A stretch of 64,000 bases of DNA, from assembly GCA_029690005.1 (NCBI GenBank), contig CP121458.1:5599872-5663871 (forward strand), written 5' to 3'. This DNA comes from Prescottella defluvii. Lineage in GTDB: Bacteria > Actinomycetota > Actinomycetes > Mycobacteriales > Mycobacteriaceae. A model generated the notes under the pieces. That model was not told the DNA's origin and ran no database searches. It saw only the letters and a list, made by a program, of their open reading frames with translations. A program made the translations under genes and the position numbers. Shown here piece by piece: positions 1 to 8,461 of the stretch (the stretch's first letter is position 1; every line of letters begins with the position of its first letter).

Positions 1-4
1 CAAA

Positions 5-1459
5 ATGGCGAGTGAGAGCGATCGCCGGCGGAAGTCCGGTTCTGTCGTCCCGCTCAGCACAAGGCGTGAGTGGGTCGGCTTGTTGCTGCTCGTGGCGGCC
101 TCTGGCGTGACGACGATCGCGTTGGTGCTGGTCGAGTCGAGCCAGCCGGGACCGATGACTGCCGGCCCGTTGAAGTACGGCGGGGCCTTCCTCTGCCTCT
201 ACCTGACCGCATTCTTCGCAATGAGGTTTCTGGCGCCGTATGCCGATCCGGTCATCCTTCCGTGCGTGGCTCTGCTCAACGGCCTGGGCTTGGTACTGAT
301 CCACCGGCTCGATCTCGCAGCTGCTGCCTCTGCCTCTCGTCAAGGACAGCCGATCCCTGCCGGCGTCGCCGGGAATCAGATGGTCTGGACCGCGGCCGGA
401 GTGGCCCTGTTCGTCGCCGTGCTCGCACTCGTCCGCGATTACCGGGCTCTGTCCCGATACACGTACACCTTGGCTGTCGTGGGGTTGGCGTTGATCCTCG
501 TTCCCGCCGTCCTTCCGGCCCGCTTCAGTGAGGTCAACGGTGGAAAGAACTGGATTCTGCTGTTCGGTTTCTCGATCCAACCGGGCGAGTTCGCCAAGGT
601 GATCCTGCTGATCTCCTTCGCCTCCCTGCTGGTGGCCAAGCGCGACCTGTTCACTGTCGCGGGTCGGCACGTGCTGGGGCTCGACCTGCCCCGGGCCCGC
701 GACCTGGGACCACTGGTACTGGTCTGGCTGGTCTCGATCCTCGTGCTCGTCTTCGAGAAGAACCTGGGGTTCTCACTGCTCGTCTTCGGCACGGTCCTGG
801 CGATGCTCTACATCGCAACCCAGCGGATCAGCTGGGTGCTGATCGGCATCGCGTTCTTCGCCGTCGGCTGTTGGATCGCCTACAACCTGTTCGCTCATGT
901 TCGCGTGCGGTTCGACACCTGGCGCGATCCGTTCGCGGACTACGCCGACACCGGATACCAACTTTCGCAGTCTCTGTTCGGCCTCGCGACGGGCGGACTC
1001 TTCGGCACTGGACTCGGCCAAGGCAGCCCACAGATGGTCCCCTTCGCCAACACCGACTTCATCATCTCCACCGTCGGTGAAGAACTCGGCCTCTTCGGGC
1101 TCGCGGCCGTGCTGTCGCTCTACCTCGTGATCGTCACAAGGGGCTTCCGCGCAGCCCTCACGGCGCGGGACTCGTTCGGCAAACTCCTCGCCGCCGGGTT
1201 GTCGTTCACGATCGCCTGGCAGATGTTCGTCGTCGTCGGCGGTGTCACCGCGCTCATCCCGCTGACCGGACTGACCTCGCCGTTCCTCTCCTACGGAGGA
1301 TCGTCGCTGCTGGCGAACTTCGTGCTGCTTGCCTTGCTGATCCGAATCTCCAGCGACTCTCGTCGCCCACCGCCATCGCGTGCGCCCGCGGACGGCGAGC
1401 CGATTGCAGACGCGCGTACCGAGGTTTCCCTCCGGCCACGTCGACATCCACGTCGCTAG
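5..1459 (+). CDS. SEDS-family peptidoglycan polymerase, RodA/FtsW type
   Basis: The 484-residue protein has about ten hydrophobic segments and a basic Arg/Pro-rich C-terminal tail. Family knowledge: SEDS proteins are membrane glycosyltransferases that polymerise lipid II into glycan strands, usually with a partner class B PBP. The conserved core is visible: DTGYQLSQSLFGLATGG (about residues 317-333), the GLGQGSPQMVPF loop, and NTDFI..VGEELG, whose Asp near residue 351 corresponds to the essential SEDS aspartate. The C-terminal segment ends in LTSPFLSYGGSSLL, also typical. The usual D of the [EQ].DLG segment reads EKNLG here. No pbpA, PASTA kinase or FHA gene lies downstream, so this may be a paralogue outside the rodA-pbpA operon. 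The chosen ATG is only four bases into the window, so an earlier start cannot be excluded. Confidence 0.85.
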   Translation: MASESDRRRKSGSVVPLSTRREWVGLLLLVAASGVTTIALVLVESSQPGPMTAGPLKYGGAFLCLYLTAFFAMRFLAPYADPVILPCVALLNGLGLVLIHRLDLAAAASASRQGQPIPAGVAGNQMVWTAAGVALFVAVLALVRDYRALSRYTYTLAVVGLALILVPAVLPARFSEVNGGKNWILLFGFSIQPGEFAKVILLISFASLLVAKRDLFTVAGRHVLGLDLPRARDLGPLVLVWLVSILVLVFEKNLGFSLLVFGTVLAMLYIATQRISWVLIGIAFFAVGCWIAYNLFAHVRVRFDTWRDPFADYADTGYQLSQSLFGLATGGLFGTGLGQGSPQMVPFANTDFIISTVGEELGLFGLAAVLSLYLVIVTRGFRAALTARDSFGKLLAAGLSFTIAWQMFVVVGGVTALIPLTGLTSPFLSYGGSSLLANFVLLALLIRISSDSRRPPPSRAPADGEPIADARTEVSLRPRRHPRR

Positions 1460-1480
1460 CCCACGTCCGCGCGATTGCCG

Positions 1481-3016
1481 TCAGACCACGAGTCCGCTGG
1501 GCCGTCGGCGGAGCGGCGACTGCTCCTGCACCGGCATCTGGTTGGGCGGAACGGGATAGGGGATTCCCGCGTTGAACGTCCCTACAGCGGCATTCACATT
1601 GCACTGGACAATTGCCGACTGCAGCCGCGATTGCGGATCGGTCATCGTCGGAACGACACTGCTAGGCGCCGAAGCGAAGTCGAATGCGGAGGTCATGTCG
1701 CCCACCGCTCCCCTGCGCCACGCGGTGAGGTTCGGCACCGGAACGCCGAAACGCGCCTCCAGCAGTCGCAGCTGCGAGGTGTGATCGAACGTGTCGGACG
1801 CGACCAGACCACCGCGGCTGTACGGCGAGATGATCAGCGACGGAACGCGGAAGCCCAGGCCGATCGGGCCCGGATTGCCGTCGGACGACTTCACGCCATC
1901 CAGCGGCACCGTCAGGAACTCTCCGGGTGTACCGGGAGGCGGGGTCGGGGGCGGCACATGGTCGAAGAAGCCGCCGTTCTCGTCGTAACTGATGATGAGA
2001 GCGGTCTTTTCCCAGACGGCCGGGTTGGACGTGAGGATGTCGAGCACCTCGACGATGCCGACTGCGCCCGCCGCCGGGGGCAGCGCCGGGTGCTCGGAGG
2101 TGAAGACGGACGGCACGATCCAGGAGACGGAAGGCAGAGTTCCGTTCGCCACGTCGTCGCGGAAGTCGTGGGGGTAGCCCGGTGCGGTACCGCGCCTCGC
2201 CAATTCGGACGCCGGGTCACCGTACTGGCGGAAACAGCCCAGCATTCCATCGAGCAGCAGACCCGATACCGGGCCGAGGTCCTTGTTCGCGTAGACCTTC
2301 CAGCTGACGCCCGCTTCCTGCAGATTCTCCGGGTAGGTCCGCCAGGAGTAGACGCCCTCGGGAAGCAACGTGGGCGTCTCGACGAGTGGGCCGCCGGCCT
2401 GCCCGTCGGGATCGATCGTCCCGCTGATCCAGTACAACCTGTTCGGGGACGTGGGGCCCATGACCGAACAGAAGTAGTGGTCACAGATCGTGAACGCGTC
2501 GGCGAGGTCGTAGTGAACGGGGATGTCGGCCCGCGTGTAGTACCCCATCGTGGCCGGGCCGTTGAGCGGACCCTCGTGCTCGATGTGCACGGGCATCCAT
2601 CGATCCATGGCGCCGTTGTTCCACACGGCATGCTGCGGCCCCCACGAGTGGGTGGGGTCGTTGATGCACTCGCCGTCGAGGTGCGCACCCTGAGTCGTGT
2701 CGAGACGGAACGGGTTCAAGTACCCGTCAGGTGTCGGTCCGACACCCGGCGTGAAGCCGTACTGATTCCACGCGGGTGACGGGTCGTCGAAGCCCCGGAC
2801 ACCCGACAGACTCCCGTAGTAGTGGTCGAACGACCGGTTCTCCTGCATCAGGAATACGAAGTGCTCGATGTCGCCGAGCGATCCCTTGCCGCCCGGATCG
2901 TGTGCGTAGGCGCGGTCGATCACCGGCCCCGCCCACGAGTTGAGGACCGCGGCGCCTCCCGCTGCTGCCGCCGCGGCGAGAAAGCTTCGACGAGAGAAAC
3001 CTGTTGAAAGGGTCAC
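1481..3016 (-). CDS. Tat-exported phospholipase C / phosphoesterase family protein
   Basis: The 511-residue protein begins with a twin-arginine signal (SRRSFLAAAAAAGGAAVL) ending near an A-Y-A-H cleavage site, so it is predicted to be exported folded. The first mature motif, QENRSFDHYYGSLSGVRGF, is the metal-site motif of the bacterial PLC/acid phosphatase family (the Mycobacterium plcABC type). Further family motifs are SPNRLYW (about 165), SYDENGGFFDHVPPP (about 345) and PSLIISPYSRGG (about 390). Enzymes of this family cleave phospholipids such as phosphatidylcholine outside the membrane. Length matches the family. The GTG start at 3016 places the twin arginines at residues 9-10. It converges with the SEDS gene and has no obvious operon partner. 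Substrate specificity cannot be read from sequence. Confidence 0.88.
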   Translation of the reverse strand: MTLSTGFSRRSFLAAAAAAGGAAVLNSWAGPVIDRAYAHDPGGKGSLGDIEHFVFLMQENRSFDHYYGSLSGVRGFDDPSPAWNQYGFTPGVGPTPDGYLNPFRLDTTQGAHLDGECINDPTHSWGPQHAVWNNGAMDRWMPVHIEHEGPLNGPATMGYYTRADIPVHYDLADAFTICDHYFCSVMGPTSPNRLYWISGTIDPDGQAGGPLVETPTLLPEGVYSWRTYPENLQEAGVSWKVYANKDLGPVSGLLLDGMLGCFRQYGDPASELARRGTAPGYPHDFRDDVANGTLPSVSWIVPSVFTSEHPALPPAAGAVGIVEVLDILTSNPAVWEKTALIISYDENGGFFDHVPPPTPPPGTPGEFLTVPLDGVKSSDGNPGPIGLGFRVPSLIISPYSRGGLVASDTFDHTSQLRLLEARFGVPVPNLTAWRRGAVGDMTSAFDFASAPSSVVPTMTDPQSRLQSAIVQCNVNAAVGTFNAGIPYPVPPNQMPVQEQSPLRRRPSGLVV

Positions 3017-3144
3017 GCGGGCACGCTAACGCGGGCATGACGCGGGCAGCGCGCCGCTGTCGTGAATCCTGCATGAACACCTGAAAGCCGACGGTGAACG
3101 GCAGCCCGCTCCGGGCCGTGCCCGGAGCGGAGCCGAAGAGTCGG

Positions 3145-3980
3145 TCAGCCCGTCACTCGGGCGGCGTTACCGGCGTCGATCGGGAGTACGGTGCCGCTGA
3201 TGTGGGCGCTGGCCTCGGCGGCGAAGAAGAGCACGGCGCGGGTGATCTCGAACGGATCGAGCCACGGAACCGGCTGCGCGTGCAGTGACTGGAAGACCGG
3301 GCGACGTCGTCCATCGTCGGCTCTTCCAGGTCGGGACGCATCATCGAGTAGAGCGCCTTGTTGTGGATCATCCCGGTCGAGATGTTGCCCGGCGCAATCG
3401 CGTTGACGGTGATGCCGTTCTGGGCGAGGTCGAGCGCCGCGCTCTTCGTCATGCCGATGACGCCCCACTTGGACGCGGCGTAGGCGACCATGTTGGTGTT
3501 TCCGGCTCGGCCGAGCATCGAGGAGATCGTGACGATCCGGCCATAGCCCCGCTCGATCATGCCGGGCGACACCGCGGCGATCGTATCGAAGACACCGGTG
3601 AGGTTGCTGCCGATCGCCTCGTTCCACTGCGCCGACGTCATCGACTGCACCGGAGCGGCCACCGAGACGCCGGCGTTCGCGACCGCGATGTCGACGCGGC
3701 CGAACTCGGATTCGGCGCGCCTGACGAGGTCGTCCATGGCCGCGCGATCGGCGGTGTCCGCCTTGACCGCGATGCACTTGCGTCCGGTCGCCTCCACGAG
3801 ACGAACGGTCTCGGCCATGTCCTCCTCGGTGCCGAGCGGGTAGAATACCGAATCGCTGTTCTCGCACCGGTCACAGATGACGATGTCGGCACCGCGCTCG
3901 GCGAATGCCACGGCGTGCGATCGGCCCTGTCCCCGGGCTGCGCCGGTGATCAGTGCGACCTTGCCTTCGAACTCCTCCAT
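3145..3980 (-). CDS. SDR-family oxidoreductase (carveol dehydrogenase-like, mycofactocin-associated subfamily), frameshifted
   Basis: This is a classical short-chain dehydrogenase of about 278 residues after repair. It has the N-terminal NAD(P) motif TGAARGQGRSHA, the NAG motif in VANAG, the catalytic Ser of ISSML and the YAASK catalytic pair. TGAARGQGRSHA and the insertion CENSDSVFYPLGTEEDM after strand 2 are typical of the subfamily that often carries non-exchangeable NAD and works with mycofactocin; that coupling is inferred from subfamily only, because no mft gene is in the window. The reading frame breaks at about 3298, where one C is missing in a C run; the two halves join as ...TMDDVAR/VFQSLHAQ. 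Start is the ATG at 3980 preceded by GAGGAG. The substrate is unknown, probably a terpenoid or other secondary alcohol. Confidence 0.8.
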
Positions 3981-4143
3981 GCTGCTGTTCTCCTCGAGAT
4001 CGGGACCGTGACGACACACGGGGTCCGCAACTATCACTACCCGCCCAGGATGTGACACCGGACACAAGTCCCGGCCAGCGGGAAGTTCGTGCACCCCCAC
4101 GGAAGCACAATCGACGCCGCAGTTGGGGAATGCGACGCGATCG

Positions 4144-4473
4144 TCACCGACCGACGACGAGAATGACGACGGCCGACACCGCCGCCAGGGCCACGACCGT
4201 GACGGCCAGGCCGAGCATGATCGCGAACGGATACACGACGCGACCGGCCCCGAAGTGCTCACTGGTCCGCTCGTACCGTCGGCGCGCGGTCACCACGACC
4301 ACGGACGCCGCCGCTATCGCCCATATACCGATCACCTGCACCACAACCGACGATCCCGGCACGTACCGCAGACACAAGAAGGCGACCGCCGCGAGGCTCG
4401 CGGCGGTGCGCACCCACGCGAGCGTCGTCCGCTCGGGCTGCAGGCCCGGATCCTGGTGGGCCGGAGCGGCCAC
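4144..4473 (-). CDS. DUF202 family membrane protein (second copy)
   Basis: About 109 residues with the DUF202 signature QPERTTLAWVRTAASL near residue 15 followed by three hydrophobic segments. The short charged N-terminus precedes an amphipathic first helix. It lies immediately downstream of the other DUF202 gene, with 2 bases between stop and GTG start, so the two are almost certainly co-translated and may form a heteromer. DUF202 proteins occur widely as small inner-membrane proteins of unknown function. The GTG at 4473 was chosen because reading further upstream runs into the preceding gene. Confidence 0.72.
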   Translation of the reverse strand: MAAPAHQDPGLQPERTTLAWVRTAASLAAVAFLCLRYVPGSSVVVQVIGIWAIAAASVVVVTARRRYERTSEHFGAGRVVYPFAIMLGLAVTVVALAAVSAVVILVVGR

Positions 4474-4475
4474 GG

Positions 4476-4838
4476 TCAGCGCACCACCACGATGAGGAGG
4501 GTGACGCCGGCACCGGCGATCAAGCACGACAGCAGTGCAGCGATCGCGGGCACCGGCAGGCTCCGCCCCGTGCGCATCGCGGCCTCGACCGCCATCCACC
4601 GCGCGAACGCGAACAGGACGAGCAGAACCGCACCGACGAGCAATCCCACCACGAGTGCGGTGTGGACGTCGGGCCCGACGACGCCTGACCCGAACGCTTC
4701 GAGACCGACGGCCGCGGCGATCAACCCCAGCCCGGTGCGGACCCAGGCGAGGAAGGTCCGCTCGTTCGCGAGCGTGAACCGCGGGTCCGGATCGCTGCCT
4801 TCCCGGAACGCCCTGGGTCGCCACCCTCGCATCGTCAC
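4476..4838 (-). CDS. DUF202 / YidH-like membrane protein (first copy)
   Basis: About 120 residues. LANERTFLAWVRTGLGLI is an excellent match to the DUF202 (YidH) core, followed by three membrane segments of which the second is GLLVGAVLLVLFAFA. Probable start is the GTG at 4838, about 10 bases after an AAGGAGG ribosome-binding site; the ATG at 4832 is an alternative. It is first in a two-gene unit with the shorter DUF202 paralogue. The family function is not established. The neighbouring SDR is on the same strand but more than 150 bases downstream. Confidence 0.75.
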   Translation of the reverse strand: MTMRGWRPRAFREGSDPDPRFTLANERTFLAWVRTGLGLIAAAVGLEAFGSGVVGPDVHTALVVGLLVGAVLLVLFAFARWMAVEAAMRTGRSLPVPAIAALLSCLIAGAGVTLLIVVVR

Positions 4839-4976
4839 CGCGCCCGGTCCTCCTTGCTCTTCGATCCGCTCAGCGGACGTAAACGCTTCAGCGAACATCA
4901 CCTTACGCACGGTCGGCGTCGGAAGATCTACGGTCGTCGCACGCCGCCCCACTCCCCTCGGTCGTTCGACACCGAA

Positions 4977-5893
4977 TCAGGCCGGGACGTCGCCGAGAAT
5001 GGCCACCCGCTCCATCACGCGCCGGTGCGGGAAGTAGTCGCTGGCCGCGTAGTGCTGCGTCGCGCGGTTGTCCCAGAACGCGATCGAGTTCGGCTGCCAC
5101 CGGAACCGGCACTGGAAGTCCGGCACCTTCGCCTGATCGAAGAGGTGGCGGAGCAGCGCCGCCCCCTCGGCGGGTCCATGTCGGGAATGTGGGTGGTGAA
5201 CAGGCTGTTGACGAACAGCGTGCGGCGCCCGGTCTCCGGGTGGATCCGGACGATCGGATGCTCGACCGGCGGATATTGCTCCCTCATCGCGGCCAGCTTT
5301 TCGGGCCCCATCGAGCGTCCGAACGACGGCACGAAGTCGTGCACGGCAACCCGACCCTCGATCCTCTCCTTGACCTCGCCGGACAGGCAGTCGTAGGCGT
5401 TGCCCATGTCGGCCCACAGCGTGTCGCCGCCGGCCGGCGGCACCTCCAGGGCGCGGAGCACCGATCCCAGGGGAGGCCGCTTCTGCCACGTCACGTCCAC
5501 GTGCCAGATGTTCTCGGTGCCCGGATTATCCTCGCCGCGCTCGAAGTGGACCACCTCGGGCACCTCCCCCTGCGGCAGCAACGGGTGGATCTCCAGTTCG
5601 CCCCAGTGCCGGGCGAAGTCGCGGTGCTGGGCGCCGGTGATCCGCTGGTCGCGGAAGAACACGACCTTCCACTCGAGCAGCGCCCGACGGAGCTCCTCGA
5701 CGACCTCGGCGCTCGGATCCCGGAGGTCCACGCCGTGAATCTCCGCCCCGATATAGGGCGTCACCGGCCGCACCTCGAACTGCGTGTACGGAAGTGATTC
5801 GAATCCGTCTGCGCACCTGCGCATTCCACGAGGGCCGAACTCGATCGAGTGGTCACCGATTGCGACCGTTCGACTACTGGTCAGCGTTGTCAT
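4977..5893 (-). CDS. TauD/TfdA-family Fe(II)/2-oxoglutarate-dependent dioxygenase, frameshifted
   Basis: About 305 residues after repair. The iron triad is visible: HVD in NIWHVDVTWQKRPP (about residues 133-135) and the distal His in RATQHYA near residue 275, with the 2-oxoglutarate-binding Arg in the C-terminal FPHRRVMERV. Family members (TauD, AtsK) oxidise the carbon next to a sulfonate or sulfate ester, releasing sulfite or sulfate, so with a sulfatase and exporter/importer close by an organosulfur role is likely. The frame is broken at about 5175 (C4 read as C3; PDMDP/AEGAALLRH). It diverges from the MFS gene, with a repeated element between them at 5997-6032. Substrate not determinable; an alkyl sulfate dioxygenase is the best guess. 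Confidence 0.8.
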
Positions 5894-5996
5894 GCAAGCC
5901 TCCTGCTCTCGAGAGATCCCGCTCCGGACACACCACCGCCCGACGCCCGCGCCGCGACCGATCCGGTCGGCGAGAACGTCCCCGGGAAAGTATCAG

Positions 5997-6032
5997 TCAG
6001 TGACTTAAATCGTCAAGACACTGACTTAAATC
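5997..6032. promoter_or_regulatory. Candidate operator: two direct repeats with nested inverted repeat
   Basis: TGACTTAAATC occurs twice, at 6001-6011 and 6022-6032, exactly 21 bases apart (two helical turns). Nested in it is an inverted repeat TCAGTG (5997-6002) / CACTGA (6019-6024). It lies between the divergent TauD-type and MFS genes, in AT-rich DNA unlike its surroundings. A related element, TGACCCTTAAAG on the minus strand at 8402-8413, sits between the TetR gene and the sulfatase. The likely binder is the TetR at 7748-8379; this is inference. Confidence 0.55.
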
Positions 6033-6284
6033 ACGAAAAGCACTGCCCAGAGCAATGTTTGAGGGAACGATCTTCGGGTCGAGACACCGGGACGTTCCAC
6101 TGAGTGGGACCTGCGTCACATCAGCCCATGAGACGTGACTATCGTCTCGCCGTCGGGGTGGACACCCGCCCGCCCCGAACGTCGTCGACCGCCACCGCCA
6201 GGCATTCCTCATTCGCCGACGAAACACGCTGGGACACAGACTCCCGCAGCCCTCGTCGATCGCCACACGAAACTAAGGACAACG

Positions 6285-7805
6285 ATGGCGCTCGCCCTCA
6301 CCCCGGTTCGAGGCAAGGTTCCACGAACCCGAATCTTCGCCGTACTCGCCGTGATCATCTTCTTCTCCGAAATCGCGACGTTCGAGATCCTCATGGTGTA
6401 CCCGGCCATGCCGCACATGGCATCGGCCTTCCAGACGCTGAACATCGCGTGGGTGGTTTCGATCGTCACGCTCACCGGCGCGACGCTCATGCCGCTCATC
6501 GGAAAGGCGTCGGACAAACTGGGCAAGAAGCGGGTGATCCTCGGCCTGGCCGTCGTCTTCGTGCTCGGCAGCGTCGTGTGCGCGACAGCGGCCTCGTTCG
6601 CCGTCCTGCTCGCAGGTCGCGCGATGCAGGGCGTACTGGTCGGGATCGTCGCGCTCTCGTACAGCCTCGTGCGCGACATCATGCCGCGCGACTTCGTGCC
6701 CGTCGCGCTCGGCATGGTCGCGACCGGCATCGGCATGTCGGCGGTGGCCGGCCCGTTCATCGCCGGCTGGCTGATCGACGGCTTCGACTTCCACGGGATC
6801 TTCTGGTTCATGGCGATCTACCTCGCCGTGCTGATCCCCTTGTACTGGGCGGTGGTACCGGAGAGTTCGGTGCGCACCGATCGCCCGGTGGACTACCTCG
6901 GCACCGTGCTTCTCGGCCCCGGCGTCGCGGTTCTGCTCCTGGGCATCACGAAGGGCGGCTCGTGGGGCTGGACGGCGGCAAGCACTCGCGGTCTTCTGCT
7001 GTTGGGCGCGGCGATGCTCGTGGCATTCTTCGCGTGGCAGCGGGTGGCGGCGCATCCGCTCATCGACCTGAGGGTACTCTTCGGCCGCAAGTTCGGTCCC
7101 ACGGTCCTTGCGGTCGCAGGACTGGCCTACATGATGAACGCGCACTCGATGCTCATGCCGACTCTCCTGCAGACGCCCGCCGGTTTGCCCGGGATCTCCT
7201 ACGGTGCAGGACTTTCCGCCACGCAGTTCGCGTTGTGGACCTGCCCGCTCGGCATCACCGCGATGGTCGCGGGACCCCTGGGCGGCTACCTCGCCAAGAA
7301 GATCGGGGCACGTCAGGTCCTGCTCGCCTCGGGAATCCTCTTCCTGGTCACAATGTTCCTCGGCAGCGAGCTGTTCACGGTGCAGTGGCAGGTGGCCGTA
7401 CTGAGCACGATCGCCGGCTTCGCGGTGGGCTTCCTGCACTCGTCCAACGCCAACCTGGTACAGGACTCGCTGCCGCCCGAGACCAGCGGTGTGGGTACCG
7501 CGATCGCAGGCGTGACGATGCAACTGTGCTCGGCGATCGCGGTGACCGTCACCGGCGTGGTGATGTCGCATCATGTCCAGGCGGTCAACCCGAAGACACA
7601 CGCGGTCCTCTATGCGGACGAGGCGATCTCGCGCGGCTTCCTCTACGCGGGAGCGGTGGGACTCGTCGGCATCGCGGTTGCGCTCGTGATGAAGCACGGC
7701 CGCAGGCCCGCCACCGGCGGACTGTCGCCGTCGATCTCGGACTCCGATCAGTCCGAGCTCGAGTTGGGCGCCTCCAACGCCCCCACCGACATGTCGACCA
7801 GATGA
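6285..7805 (+). CDS. MFS transporter (DHA2-like)
   Basis: The 506-residue protein has about 14 hydrophobic segments. The family loop between segments 2 and 3 reads GKASDKLGKKRVI (about residue 72), and GPFIAGWLIDGFDFHGIFW (about 148) matches the motif C region of drug/proton antiporters. The ATG at 6285 follows AAGGAC; upstream in-frame codons lack a ribosome site. Its position beside the dioxygenase and sulfatase genes, with a shared candidate operator, suggests it moves an organosulfur substrate or product, but the family mostly contains exporters and direction cannot be read. Its 3' end overlaps the convergent TetR gene by 58 bases. Confidence 0.82.
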   Translation: MALALTPVRGKVPRTRIFAVLAVIIFFSEIATFEILMVYPAMPHMASAFQTLNIAWVVSIVTLTGATLMPLIGKASDKLGKKRVILGLAVVFVLGSVVCATAASFAVLLAGRAMQGVLVGIVALSYSLVRDIMPRDFVPVALGMVATGIGMSAVAGPFIAGWLIDGFDFHGIFWFMAIYLAVLIPLYWAVVPESSVRTDRPVDYLGTVLLGPGVAVLLLGITKGGSWGWTAASTRGLLLLGAAMLVAFFAWQRVAAHPLIDLRVLFGRKFGPTVLAVAGLAYMMNAHSMLMPTLLQTPAGLPGISYGAGLSATQFALWTCPLGITAMVAGPLGGYLAKKIGARQVLLASGILFLVTMFLGSELFTVQWQVAVLSTIAGFAVGFLHSSNANLVQDSLPPETSGVGTAIAGVTMQLCSAIAVTVTGVVMSHHVQAVNPKTHAVLYADEAISRGFLYAGAVGLVGIAVALVMKHGRRPATGGLSPSISDSDQSELELGASNAPTDMSTR

Positions 7806-8379
7806 CGCACCGTCTCGTCGAAGTTCGCATCCACCAACGGGTTCCCGCTGTTGCGCCGCTGCTCGAAGACGGCGAGCGCCGAGACCGCCATATTCAGCAT
7901 CAGGTCCACCCGGATGGCCGCGACCCGACGCGGCAGATGATCGAGCGCGCGTATCAAGCGGGCGGCCACCTCACGACTGGCCTCGGTGACTTCCGACAGA
8001 TCGGAGTTCACCATGTCGACCGAGGGGAAACGCGAGCGATGAACTGCGCGTAGTACGAGTCGGTTCCCGCGGTCCGGAGGTAGTCCGCGAGCGGCACGAC
8101 GACCGCCTCGACGAGGCCCCGCACGTCGTGTCCGCGGCCGTCCTCGTCCAGCCGCTCGAGGAACGCGACCCGAGTCGTGTTGATCTCCCGCATCCGCCTC
8201 CGGAAGACCTCCAACACCAGCCCCTCCCGTCCACCGAAGTGATACTGCACGGCCGAGTTGTTCTTCTGGCCGGCGGCCGCCGCGACGTCGCGCATCGACA
8301 CTCCGTCGATGCCGTGCTCGGCAAACATCCGCTCGGCGACTTCGATCATGGCGCTCTTCGCGTTTCCAGGGTTCGACAC
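7748..8379 (-). CDS. TetR/AcrR-family transcriptional regulator, frameshifted
   Basis: About 210 residues after repair. The N-terminal helix-turn-helix is clear: AMIEVAERMFAEHGIDGVSMRDVAAAAGQKNNSAVQYHFGGREGLV. The C-terminal ligand domain follows, with the frame broken at about 8023 (C5 read as C4; FIARVSP/SVDMVNSDL). It is convergent with and overlaps the MFS gene, and diverges from the sulfatase. It is a natural candidate to control the dioxygenase, transporter and sulfatase through the TGAC..TTAAA elements at 6001-6032 and 8402-8413. Confidence 0.8.
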
Positions 8380-8461
8380 GCCAGAGAGTAGTAATGCAGC
8401 GCTTTAAGGGTCAAGGCGCAGCCTGTACCCACCCCAGTTCCACCGCCCAGAGAGGTGCACC

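Noticed and set aside
6273..7697. 474-codon minus-strand frame opposite the MFS gene
   Set aside because: His/Arg/Asp-rich shadow; membrane segments and MFS motifs are on the plus strand.
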